Assembly: GCA_023415305.1 (NCBI GenBank)
Contig: JAEZKZ010000002.1
Span: forward strand, 1-64,000
Direction of reading: 5' to 3'
Length of the DNA stretch: 64,000 nt
Source: Bacillota bacterium
GTDB lineage: Bacteria > Bacillota > Clostridia > Acetivibrionales > DSM-1351
The notes beneath the pieces are model-generated. The model was not told the DNA's origin. It did not search any database and worked only from the letters and a program-made list of their open reading frames with translations. Below are positions 7,754 to 16,437 of the stretch, piece by piece; the stretch's first letter is position 1; each line of letters begins with the position of its first letter. The translations under genes and the position numbers were made by a program.

Positions 7754-9070
7754 ATGGAAAATTCTAAAGTAGTTCAATCAGATGAAACGACTAATTTTAA
7801 GATTAACATTATCCTATTAATCTTAGGCCGTGCTGTAGGTGATATGGGATCCAATGCTCTGAAATTTGGAATAAGTCTGTATGTTTTGGATATGACCGGT
7901 TCAGCCAGTGCATTTTCAATGATTCTTGGTTTTGCTATACTTCCGGGTGTACTAGTAAATATTTTTGCTGGTGTAATTATTGACAGAGGCAGCAAAAAGA
8001 AGTTTATAGTTGCCAGTGACATACTATGTGGTATTGCAATTCTCATTTTTACTGCTGTTTTTGAAATCTACTCTAAAAGCATAGTGCTGTTTATTGTTTA
8101 TTCAATAACGATTGGATTAGTTCAGGCGTTTTTTCTCCTTGCGCTTAACTCCTCAATACCGGAAATTGTCAAGAAAGAAGATATAGCTAGAGCTAATTCG
8201 GCTTTCCAATCCATTGGAGCAATAACAAATGTTGTAGGTCCTGTGATTGGTGCGATAGCTTATAATACAATTGGGCTCGGAAGGATTTTCCTGATTTCCG
8301 GGATCACATTTTTGTTGGCCGGAGTCTGTGAAATGTTTTTAAAGTTTAACCAGGGCAATAAAGTTATTCAAGATCAAAGCTACGTGGAAGGCCTGAAAGA
8401 GGTATTTACATATCTGAAGTGTGAAAAAGGAATAAGATTCCTACTTTTAATTGTAACTATTGTAAACTTTATTTATATCCCTTTGATATCTCTGGTGTTA
8501 ACGTATATCAACTATAATCAGCTTCATGTATCAGGAATACAGCTGTCAGTAATCCAGGGGTCCTGGACCGGTGGAATGATACTGGCTGCAATATTTATAT
8601 CAACTAAAAAGACCACAGACAATATATTTAAAAAAGTATTTGTAATACTGATGGTTGAATCGTTTACCATTCTATTATGGGCATTTCCCAAAATTCCTGT
8701 TTTCCCTGTAAGCGCAAAAACTACCATTACCATAGTATTTGGTGTCATATTGCTTGCAGGCGGAATGCTTAACGCTATCATAAATATTACTGCATTTACT
8801 TTTCTTCAGATTAAAGTACCAGAGGACATAAGAGCAAGGATATTTGGCGTTGTTACCACTGCAAATCTGATATCAGCACCGCTGGGAATGGCTGTATATG
8901 GAACGTTGTTGGAAAATGTTAACTGGGCATATATAACCATAGTGTCAGGAATTTTATCTATTGCCATATCAATTGTAGGAAATTCTAATAAGAATTTCAA
9001 GGAGCTTACAGATTACAGGGAGTTACCTCCTCAAAATGGATTGACTATAGATGAAGCAAAAGGGGTGTAA
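7754..9070 (+). CDS. MFS exporter, DHA3 / macrolide-efflux-like
   Basis: A protein of 438 residues with about twelve membrane helices. The first half carries 'GRAVGDMGSNALKFGISLYV' and 'GVIIDRGSKKK' (the loop 2-3 motif), as in DHA3 drug:proton exporters. Members export macrolides or other amphiphiles; substrate unknown. GAAGGTGG lies about ten bases before ATG 7754. It starts about 80 bases after the DUF4097 gene in the same direction, with no terminator seen between, so it may belong to the PadR-controlled unit. That would fit the common role of PadR proteins in controlling efflux pumps. Confidence 0.85.
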   Translation: MENSKVVQSDETTNFKINIILLILGRAVGDMGSNALKFGISLYVLDMTGSASAFSMILGFAILPGVLVNIFAGVIIDRGSKKKFIVASDILCGIAILIFTAVFEIYSKSIVLFIVYSITIGLVQAFFLLALNSSIPEIVKKEDIARANSAFQSIGAITNVVGPVIGAIAYNTIGLGRIFLISGITFLLAGVCEMFLKFNQGNKVIQDQSYVEGLKEVFTYLKCEKGIRFLLLIVTIVNFIYIPLISLVLTYINYNQLHVSGIQLSVIQGSWTGGMILAAIFISTKKTTDNIFKKVFVILMVESFTILLWAFPKIPVFPVSAKTTITIVFGVILLAGGMLNAIINITAFTFLQIKVPEDIRARIFGVVTTANLISAPLGMAVYGTLLENVNWAYITIVSGILSIAISIVGNSNKNFKELTDYRELPPQNGLTIDEAKGV

Positions 9071-9148
9071 TCGAGATGGAGATAAACATGAAAGACTGCT
9101 TTGTCTGCTTAACCCGCAAAAATAGGAATAGCATACTCTATAGTTATA

Positions 9149-9400
9149 TTGGTACTAAGTGTTTGTTTGTTCATTCTAATGTATAAAAGAAAAAAATCCT
9201 TTGTAAGGATTATGATATATTATTTAATTTTTATATTAGCATATCGCATAATTCAGTACGGAATAGCCAGATATACTGGTGTAGATGTTTTACAAAGTTT
9301 AAAAAACATGATGTTCAGCCTTGTTAGTTCTACAATATGGATTTTGTACCTTTTACAATCCAAAAGAGTTGAGAAGACATTTATATATCCTACTAAGTAA
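9149..9400 (+). pseudogene. DUF2569-like membrane protein, N-terminally truncated remnant
   Basis: 83 residues from a TTG. They contain two hydrophobic segments and end in 'LLQSKRVEKTFI', close to the family's typical '...SKRVKNTFI' ending. The frame is open only from 9113 and has no ATG or GTG and no ribosome site before the TTG. DUF2569 proteins are normally longer, with further N-terminal membrane helices. A short ATG frame from 9076 runs in another phase. I read this as a decayed gene; a functional short protein is less likely. Confidence 0.5.
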
Positions 9401-9434
9401 AATCAATGCAAGATGTTTAATACTATTCCTTCCC

Positions 9435-9787
9435 CATTTCAATAACTAAAAAGTGAGAAAGTTCATTCGCCAGGATTGTAATGTTCTCTTCCTTGATTTC
9501 CATAGCATCTCTTGCATTCAATACAACACCGTTTATTGTTGAAGTACCCTCAATTTGGACTAAATATGCCTGTCTGTTAGCTTCAATAGGAAAACTGATT
9601 TCACGTCCCATCTCCAACAAATAATCTCCATATCTCTATGAGGGTGCATATCAAAGCCGGTATTGGATTCTATCAAATCATCATTTAGAACCCTCAAAAC
9701 ACCGAAGTTTATATTGTCTGGATTATAATATTCTGCAAAGGAAAAATGAAAAATACTATGAAGCCACCCCAGATCGCTTTTACCCAT
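9435..9787 (-). pseudogene. Pirin gene fragment with internal 307-bp deletion
   Basis: This block is nearly identical to 20504-21163, but about 307 bases of the middle are missing; the join lies near 9615-9622. The deletion shifts the frame, leaving an N-terminal piece ('MGKSDLGWLHSIFHFSFAEY', including 'MHPHRDMEI') and a C-terminal piece in different phases. The missing part includes two of the four metal-binding residues, so it cannot make a working pirin. Similarity starts sharply at the codons for MGKS and ends sharply after VIEM; flanking DNA differs between the copies. This points to a segmental copy event followed by, or including, deletion. Confidence 0.85.
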
Positions 9788-10027
9788 CTCAAATTCATGT
9801 ACGGAAAAAATAATGCGAATACAGGATACGAGAGTGAATAATTGTCCGGTTCTTCAAGACAACCATGTCCCCGATTAGCCTTTTTATGTAATAAATAGCA
9901 TAGAGGAATAATAAACACAAAATTATGCTCTCATTGGGAACAAAAAAAAGTCAATTAAGGACAAAAATGCGTAGTACCCACTTAAATTAAGTATGATGAT
10001 ATCAACTATTATAAGAGGAGGTTTCAG

Positions 10028-11701
10028 ATGCGAGACTTTAAAATAGGAAAAAAACTTATCATCACATTCGGTATTACTATCATTCTTTTTGTTGTTACGG
10101 TTATATTTGCTGTAATGGGTATGCGAACGATGTCAACTAATTTCACTAACTTCTATAATGGCCCAAATATAAACAGCACTGAGGCCATGAATTTACGAAG
10201 GTCGTTACAGGAAATAGAAAAGTATCTTATTCTTTTTTGTACACAAACAAGTGCCGAAGATTACCAGCAATATTCCCAGGGTATGGATGAGGCATTGGAT
10301 GCTGTAAATAATGCAATTTTAAAATTGGAAGACCACCTTACAATACAGGAAAATAAGGAGTTGTTGAAGAAGTTGGCTGGTGCTCTGGATGCCACAGAGG
10401 CAGACAGAGAAAAAATAATAACACTGGGGAAAAATAACATAAATGAAGAAGGTCTAACCCTTTATAAGACTAAGGTCGGACCTGCTATTTATGATATACG
10501 CATGCAGGCAAAAAGTATCGGAGAATCCACTGACCAATTAGGTACAGAGTTCTATAGCGTCAGCAAAGCTGCCGAACGGAACGCCTATATTTGGGTTGTA
10601 GCGATAGTAGTATTATCTCTTACTGCCATAGTTCTTTTATGTAATTACATAACCCGCAGTATTACAAAACCCATAAAAGAAATTGAGATGGCCACCAGAC
10701 AGCTTGCTACTGGAGATTTGAATGTTGTCATAACATATCATTCTCAGGATGAGCTCGGCTCTCTGGCAGACAGCACCCGTACTTTAATCGATAAGCTTAA
10801 TCAGTATATCCATAACATTTCTGATGTCCTTGGTAAAATGGCAGAGGGTGACATGACGGCTTCAGTTACGATGGAGTATTCAAAAGATTTTATGCCCATT
10901 AAAGCATCCATGGAGAACATTCTGTCTTCTATGAACACATTGCTTTTTCAGATCAGTCAAGCTTCTGTACAGGTGGCCGCCGCTTCCCAACAGGTATCTG
11001 CCAGTGCTCAGAATCTCGCTGAGGGGGCTACGGAACAGGCTGGCACGATTGAAGAATTGGCAGCTACGATAGCGGATGTTTCAGAACATGTAAAAACTAA
11101 CGCCGAGAATGCAAAACAGGCTAATGTATTAGTCTCCAAAACAGGAGCAGAGATACAAAATGTAGACCGTCAGATGAAGCAGTTGTTAACAGCAATGGAC
11201 GATATCTCAAATACCTCTGATCAGATCCACAAAATTGTTAAAACCATTGATGACATTTCTGACCAGACCAACCTTCTTGCGTTGAATGCGGCAGTGGAGG
11301 CAGCAAGGGCGGGCGAAGCGGGAAGAGGCTTCGCAGTCGTTGCAGATGAAGTGCGTAAGCTTGCTACTATGTGTGCCGAAGCTGTTAAAAATACAACCAT
11401 GCTTATCGAAAATGCCATTCGTTCAATTGGCAATGGTATGGCGATAGCCAGAGAGACAGAAAAATCCCATAAAATTATGGTAGAGGAAGAGGTGAAGGTC
11501 AACAAATTGGTCAATGAAATTGCGGCCGCATCCATTGCACAAGCTGATGCGATTAGTCAGATAAATTTAGGAATCGAACAGATTTCAGCGGTAGTACAGA
11601 CTAACGCAGCAACCGCAGAGGAAAGTGCCTCTGCCAGTGAAGAACTTTCCGGACAAGCTGAAACTGTCGCGCAGCTAATCAGCCAGTTCCAGTTGAAATA
11701 A
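10028..11701 (+). CDS. Methyl-accepting chemotaxis protein
   Basis: A chemoreceptor of 557 residues. TM1 lies at about 10-32, an outside helical sensor domain (4HB type) at about 33-187, TM2 at about 188-208, then HAMP ('TRSITKPIKEIEMATRQL') and a cytoplasmic signalling hairpin. The hairpin tip 'ISDQTNLLALNAAVEAARAG' and 'GRGFAVVADEVRKLA' is the classical CheA/CheW contact. Gln/Glu pairs on both sides are plausible methylation sites. The ligand is unknown. The ribosome site is AGAGGAGGT. No C-terminal CheR-tethering pentapeptide is seen. The CheV gene downstream suggests a chemotaxis or related signalling unit. Confidence 0.95.
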   Translation: MRDFKIGKKLIITFGITIILFVVTVIFAVMGMRTMSTNFTNFYNGPNINSTEAMNLRRSLQEIEKYLILFCTQTSAEDYQQYSQGMDEALDAVNNAILKLEDHLTIQENKELLKKLAGALDATEADREKIITLGKNNINEEGLTLYKTKVGPAIYDIRMQAKSIGESTDQLGTEFYSVSKAAERNAYIWVVAIVVLSLTAIVLLCNYITRSITKPIKEIEMATRQLATGDLNVVITYHSQDELGSLADSTRTLIDKLNQYIHNISDVLGKMAEGDMTASVTMEYSKDFMPIKASMENILSSMNTLLFQISQASVQVAAASQQVSASAQNLAEGATEQAGTIEELAATIADVSEHVKTNAENAKQANVLVSKTGAEIQNVDRQMKQLLTAMDDISNTSDQIHKIVKTIDDISDQTNLLALNAAVEAARAGEAGRGFAVVADEVRKLATMCAEAVKNTTMLIENAIRSIGNGMAIARETEKSHKIMVEEEVKVNKLVNEIAAASIAQADAISQINLGIEQISAVVQTNAATAEESASASEELSGQAETVAQLISQFQLK

Positions 11702-12112
11702 ACGCCTATAGAAATTAAGCACCAGGTTACCGTGCATATACTGTTATCGGCAGTGAAACAGCAGGCTTTGAGAAATACCAGGCTCCCTGTATTGCATCAC
11801 AGATAAGCTGAAACAAACATTAAGCCGGGGCTACTTATTAAGTAAATCCGGCTACATCTATTATAACTTATTCATTTCCAGCTATCCGGCGTTGACAACC
11901 CAGCTTTTCGTTTTTATAAGTAACATGAAGCGGATATTATATATTCCAGCATGGAAACAGGTGATAGCTGAATCAGTTTAATTATTGATTATTTTTCTGT
12001 TTTTATTCCGATAAGAAGATTTATCGAAATAAAAGGAGGCTGTAGGAATAGATAACTGAGCTGCAGCAGAATGTACTGGTTTTCCCGATGATTAAGAAAG
12101 GATGGATAGATT
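11702..12112. other. Spacer with two hairpins between MCP and cheV
   Basis: A 411-base gap. GCCGG...CCGGC with an inner ACTT/AAGT stem at 11824-11852 forms a hairpin without a T tail, possibly a weak terminator for the chemoreceptor gene. TTTATTCCGATAA (12002-12014) and TTATCGAAATAAA (12021-12033) form a 13-base stem with one mismatch directly before an AGGAGG sequence, about 80 bases upstream of cheV. CCGATAA resembles a sigma-D -10 box, but I see no matching TAAA -35. A 31-codon frame near 11720-11810 ('TVIGSETAGFEKYQAPCIAS') may be a gene scrap; it is unidentified. Confidence 0.4.
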
Positions 12113-13060
12113 ATGAAAAAAAGAGAGAACGATATTCTTTTAGAAACAGGAACAAATGAGTTGGAAGTATTGGAGTTTGTTATTGCCGGAAACCATTTTG
12201 GTATAAACGTTGCGAAAGTAAGGGAATTGATCCGCTATCAGTCAATTCAGAAGATTCCCCATTCAAAACCCGGCATTGAGGGAATTATTCGATCAAGGAA
12301 TATATTGTTTGCGGTGGTGGACCTTGCAGAAATTATGAATTACCAGGCTTCAAAAGACCCCATAAATGACATATTCATTATTACAGACTTCAATCAAATG
12401 AGTTTAGCTTTCCATGTTCATCAGGTGCTAAGCATCTGTCGGATTTCATGGAAAATGGTTGAAAAGCCCAGTGCTGCAATCTATGGTAATGATGATGGAT
12501 TAGTCACTGGTATCGCTAAGTTGGAGAACAGAATAATTACCTTGATTGATTTTGAAAAAATAATATATGATATTATCCCTTTATCAAGTGAGGAAATAAA
12601 TACAGGCGGGCTAATAAAAAAAGTGGAACAAAGCAACAGTTTGAAACCTATCTTGATTGCGGAGGATTCTCCAATGCTGAATAAGATAATTATTGACGCA
12701 CTACATAATTCCGGATACCGAAATATCATCAAAACCTCTAATGGTCAAGAGGCCTGGGATTACCTTCAGGCTGTAAAAGATGAACCGGGTTCCGTAGCTT
12801 GTGTTATTACCGACATTGAGATGCCAAACATGGACGGGCATCACCTGACAAAACGTATCAAAGAGGATAGTATACTATCTAAAATTCCTGTTGTGATTTT
12901 CTCATCCCTGATTACCGATGCAGTGAGACTAAAGGGTGAGAAAGTGGGGGCTGATGCCCAACTTTCAAAGCCTGAAATAGGGCAATTGGTTCAGACGATC
13001 GACAAGATAATGTGTAGCGGAGGGTGCTGTCAAGATTTGACGGATACTTCTTTTCGCTGA
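12113..13060 (+). CDS. cheV: CheV-type chemotaxis coupling protein (CheW + receiver)
   Basis: A protein of 315 residues. An N-terminal CheW-like domain (about 15-165, 'FVIAGNHFGINVAKVREL', 'IEGIIRSRNI', 'VVDLAEIM') is followed by a response-regulator receiver (about 185-310). The receiver has 'ILIAEDSPM' acidic residues, phospho-acceptor Asp near residue 234 in 'ITDIEMPNMDG', and a 'LSKPE' Lys. CheV couples receptors to CheA and adapts the response through its phosphorylation. The stop falls in a short tail containing two adjacent Cys. It follows the chemoreceptor after a 411-base gap. Confidence 0.92.
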   Translation: MKKRENDILLETGTNELEVLEFVIAGNHFGINVAKVRELIRYQSIQKIPHSKPGIEGIIRSRNILFAVVDLAEIMNYQASKDPINDIFIITDFNQMSLAFHVHQVLSICRISWKMVEKPSAAIYGNDDGLVTGIAKLENRIITLIDFEKIIYDIIPLSSEEINTGGLIKKVEQSNSLKPILIAEDSPMLNKIIIDALHNSGYRNIIKTSNGQEAWDYLQAVKDEPGSVACVITDIEMPNMDGHHLTKRIKEDSILSKIPVVIFSSLITDAVRLKGEKVGADAQLSKPEIGQLVQTIDKIMCSGGCCQDLTDTSFR

Positions 13061-13332
13061 GGTTTATTGAAATACTCTTGAATTACTCATGTCGGATTAC
13101 ATATTTCTTTTTTGCGAATACTAATATAAGCTTCTTTATTTATTAGTTCTATATATGCAGTGCATAATTGATTCTGTGGTGGTTCCAGTATGGAGAGATG
13201 TTATACATTATACAGATTAATGTTCAGTTATATACCGGTATTAATGAACGATACATATTATGGATAGAATACAATCAGACAGTTAATTTTGCAGGTAAGC
13301 AGTAATGTTCGTGAAATGCGGAGAGGATAAGA

Positions 13333-14067
13333 ATGGTGACAATATTTTTATGTGGTGACAATCAACAGATAATAAATGAATATTGTAATTTGATTAATAA
13401 ATTTTCTTATAAAAACCGTATAACCTTTACACTTTCTGTGTTTGAAAGAGGTGAAGCGTTAATCTTTCACCTGTCCGATTCGCCAAATCAAGCAGATATA
13501 ATATATCTGGATATTCTGATGGGTGATCTCAACGGGATAGAAACAGCTAAACAGCTGCGGAAACTTGGCTGCAACGCTGAGATTATTTTTTTAACTACCA
13601 GCCAAGATTACGTGTTTGAAGCATTTGATGCTTCGCCGGTACAATATTTAATCAAGGAGTCCACCTCTGCCGAGCGATTTGAGGAGATTCTATTGCGTGC
13701 CGTTTCACTGGCGGAAGGCAAAAAGACCGAGATGTTTGTTTGTGAATCAAGAGGGACCCGTAAAGTCATACCTATAAGAAATATTTCATGTTTCGAAATA
13801 TATAAACGATTAGTAAGGGTACATTATCAGGGCGGAGAAAGCTTAGAGTATTATGGTACAATGGAACAACTGGAAAAGCAAATGCTGGAGAAAGATTTTG
13901 TCCGGGTGCACCGCTCCTATATGGTCAATTTACATTACATCAAAAAATTTCAGCGACCAAACCTGATTTTAAAAACCGGAGAGGTAATTCCTATTGGTGT
14001 GACCTATTCAAAACTGGTGGACCAAGCTTTTTCTATGTATATATCCAAGTTTCAAATTTATAGGTAA
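13333..14067 (+). CDS. LytTR-family response regulator (AgrA/VirR-like)
   Basis: A response regulator of 244 residues: N-terminal receiver (about 1-125) with phospho-acceptor Asp near residue 60 in 'IIYLDILMG', and a C-terminal LytTR DNA-binding domain (about 140-238) with 'FVRVHRSYMVNLHYIKKF' and 'IPIGVTYSK'. The receiver starts 'FLCGDNQQ' rather than the usual 'ICDDE', so one of the two acidic Mg-binding residues appears replaced, which may weaken phosphorylation. Its natural partner would be a GHKL kinase such as the one at 18845, although two other genes lie between. Starts at ATG 13333 after GAGAGGATAAG. Confidence 0.88.
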   Translation: MVTIFLCGDNQQIINEYCNLINKFSYKNRITFTLSVFERGEALIFHLSDSPNQADIIYLDILMGDLNGIETAKQLRKLGCNAEIIFLTTSQDYVFEAFDASPVQYLIKESTSAERFEEILLRAVSLAEGKKTEMFVCESRGTRKVIPIRNISCFEIYKRLVRVHYQGGESLEYYGTMEQLEKQMLEKDFVRVHRSYMVNLHYIKKFQRPNLILKTGEVIPIGVTYSKLVDQAFSMYISKFQIYR

Positions 14068-14162
14068 CAAATTAAAGCAAAGAAAGTACAAAGCCATTCA
14101 TGAATAGTATAACTGGCGATTTTGCATTGCGGTCATGGAGTGTTAAGAGGGGGAATAATTAA

Positions 14163-16295
14163 TTGTTAGATAAGCTTGATATACTTGTGTCAAAAGTGGC
14201 GGATCAACCAACATTCCGGGCACTTCGCAGAGGATTACTATATCTGATGCCATTGATTTTAATCGGCTCCATAGTACTGGCATTGATTAATCTGCCCATA
14301 ACCGCTTACCAAAATTTTCTACTGCAGATTTTTGGTGAAGGGTGGCGGGAGATCGGACTAACAATACATAAAAGTACACTTCAGATCATGGCTGTTATAA
14401 CACTGATTACTGTCAGCTACGCCATCTCAAAGGAAAAGGAGCTCGTGAAGTCCGGTGAGGTAAATTCGATCATTATCGTAATAACCGCATTTTCCTCATT
14501 TTTTGCGTTTAACGATAATACTGATATGATAATAAGTGAGAAAATGGTGGGTTCTGATGGTATGTTTGAAGCTATAGTCATATCAGTACTGGCCTGCAGT
14601 CTATTTTGCTTTTTTTACAAATGCCGGGACCATTTCCTGCCCTCAGATATAGTCTACTATAGTGAAAGTCCTCTGATACGGGCATCTTTTCGTGCAGTTG
14701 TTCCTGCTATGCTTACAATTTTATTTTTTTGTACAGCAAAGGCATTGTTTAAGTTTACTGGCCTGAGTAATATACAAACGATGTTTTTACAGGCTATAAA
14801 TGAAACATGGATGACGGGAAATAACTACTTTGTCGCATTAATCATTCTTCCCATTACTCATATTTTATGGCTTTTCGGAATTCATGGGGGTAATGTTGTC
14901 ATGGATGCGATGTCAGGAGCAACACAGGTTGTTGACTCCTTAACAGATACCGCTATCCTCAAAAAAGAATTTTTTGATACATTTGTTTTTTTAGGAGGTG
15001 CAGGCGCAACATTCGGACTACTGATTGCCTTGCTATTAAGTGGGAGAAAAAACAGCCGGAACAAACTGGCAAAGGTTTCGTTGCTGCCGGCAGTTTTTAA
15101 CATAAATGAAGTCATGATTTATTGTTTGCCAATCATATTTAATCCATATTACGTTATTCCATTTTTGTTATCTCCAATTGTTTTAAGCTTTACCGCCTGG
15201 GTATCTGTGCGATCGGGATGGGTGCCTCCGATAATACAGGAAGTAGAATGGACAACCCCCATTTTCTTATCCGGCTATCTTGGCACAGGATCTGTTGCAG
15301 GGATTGTTCTGCAGGCAGTGAATCTGGTTTTAGCTGTATTGATTTATATTCCTTTCGTCCGATTGCAGGAAAGAAGCCAACATCGCGCTAATATTACGGT
15401 TTTTAAGAACCTGATTAATGAAATTCAATATATTCAGGAGAGACAACAGAGAACCATTCTTGACCGGCGCGATGAAACGGGTTATCTGGCCCGTACTTTG
15501 ATGACCGAAATTAAGCATGGACTGACTAATAACTGTGTTCCAATGCATTTGGAATACCAACCAAAAGTAAACTACAAGGGAGAAGTTATGGGAGCGGAAG
15601 CCCTTTTGAGATGGAATCATCCTATTTATGGTTATGTGTCCCCACTTATCATCTTACACATTTGCGATGAAGCCAACTTAACAAACAAATTGGGAAGGTG
15701 GATCATTAAGCAGGCATTCAGCGATCTGGAGTATTGGTATCAACAGAAGTTTGACAAAATATGCCTTTCTGTGAATTTGAGTCCACGGCAACTACAGGAG
15801 GATGTAACGTTGGTTCAATATGTGAAGTCCTGCATTGAAATTTTCAATATTGATCCCTGTTATACCGAACTGGAACTTACCGAAAATGCAACAATAGATC
15901 AGAGTGATTCCACACTGGGTAAGCTGAAGCAGATAAGGGACTTCGGCATGAATATCTCTATTGATGATTTCGGAATGGGGCATAGCTCTTTGTTGTATCT
16001 CTGTGACTTATACGCAAATGTTGTTAAGTTAGATGCTTCACTGATACGCAATATTACCACAAATGAGCATTATCGGAGAATTATTATATCTATCCTTTCC
16101 TTATGTGACCAGTTGAAAATCAAGGCTGTGGCAGAAGGTGTTGAAACAAAAGAACAGGCTGATATGCTGCATGAATTGGGATGTCATTATTTCCAGGGCT
16201 TTTATTTCAGCAGATCACTGACTGCTGACAAGTTTATTGGATTTTTAAATAAAAACGGGTGTATACAGGAAGCCCCGGTATTGATAGACAACTAG
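14163..16295 (+). CDS. PTS EIIC (cellobiose type) fused to an EAL domain
   Basis: A fusion of 710 residues. Residues about 1-410 form a lactose/cellobiose-type PTS EIIC with about ten membrane helices. The substrate-site signatures 'LFGIHGGN' and 'NINEVMIY' keep the His and Glu known to contact sugar in ChbC-type EIIC. Residues about 455-700 form an EAL cyclic-di-GMP phosphodiesterase domain with 'AEALLRW', 'VNLSPRQL', 'ELTEN', 'IDDFGMGHSS', 'VVKLD', 'AEGVE' and 'QGFYFSR'; all expected catalytic and metal residues appear present. No EIIA or EIIB gene is nearby. The likely role is a membrane sugar sensor, or a trapped transporter controlling c-di-GMP breakdown. It starts at TTG 14163 behind AGAGGGGG. 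Confidence 0.85.
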   Translation: MLDKLDILVSKVADQPTFRALRRGLLYLMPLILIGSIVLALINLPITAYQNFLLQIFGEGWREIGLTIHKSTLQIMAVITLITVSYAISKEKELVKSGEVNSIIIVITAFSSFFAFNDNTDMIISEKMVGSDGMFEAIVISVLACSLFCFFYKCRDHFLPSDIVYYSESPLIRASFRAVVPAMLTILFFCTAKALFKFTGLSNIQTMFLQAINETWMTGNNYFVALIILPITHILWLFGIHGGNVVMDAMSGATQVVDSLTDTAILKKEFFDTFVFLGGAGATFGLLIALLLSGRKNSRNKLAKVSLLPAVFNINEVMIYCLPIIFNPYYVIPFLLSPIVLSFTAWVSVRSGWVPPIIQEVEWTTPIFLSGYLGTGSVAGIVLQAVNLVLAVLIYIPFVRLQERSQHRANITVFKNLINEIQYIQERQQRTILDRRDETGYLARTLMTEIKHGLTNNCVPMHLEYQPKVNYKGEVMGAEALLRWNHPIYGYVSPLIILHICDEANLTNKLGRWIIKQAFSDLEYWYQQKFDKICLSVNLSPRQLQEDVTLVQYVKSCIEIFNIDPCYTELELTENATIDQSDSTLGKLKQIRDFGMNISIDDFGMGHSSLLYLCDLYANVVKLDASLIRNITTNEHYRRIIISILSLCDQLKIKAVAEGVETKEQADMLHELGCHYFQGFYFSRSLTADKFIGFLNKNGCIQEAPVLIDN

Positions 16296-16348
16296 AAGTT
16301 AGGCTTTCCGACATTAGAATAAGAGTGATGCATGTGGTCGAATTATTG

Positions 16349-16382
16349 TCCTGGGCTGCTTCTATGGCGTCACAGCCCAGGA
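16349..16382. terminator. Hairpin between convergent genes
   Basis: TCCTGGGCTG and CAGCCCAGGA form a perfect 10-base stem with a 14-base loop, about 50 bases after the EIIC-EAL stop and about 55 bases from the end of the minus-strand LysM gene. T runs are poor on both sides, so it is a weak or factor-assisted terminator, or a transcript-end stabiliser. Confidence 0.5.
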
Positions 16383-16437
16383 TGAATTTATGTTTACATG
16401 CTGACGTTTGCTTTGATATGCGTATGTCATATTAATT

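Noticed and set aside
9709..9918. 69-residue minus-strand ORF next to the pirin fragment
   Set aside because: Its C-terminal half is the pirin block read in another phase, and the N-terminal half matches nothing and has no ribosome site.
11702..12112. c-di-GMP (GEMM) riboswitch near the chemotaxis genes
   Set aside because: The conserved GEMM core blocks and GNRA tetraloop arrangement were not found; only simple hairpins are present.
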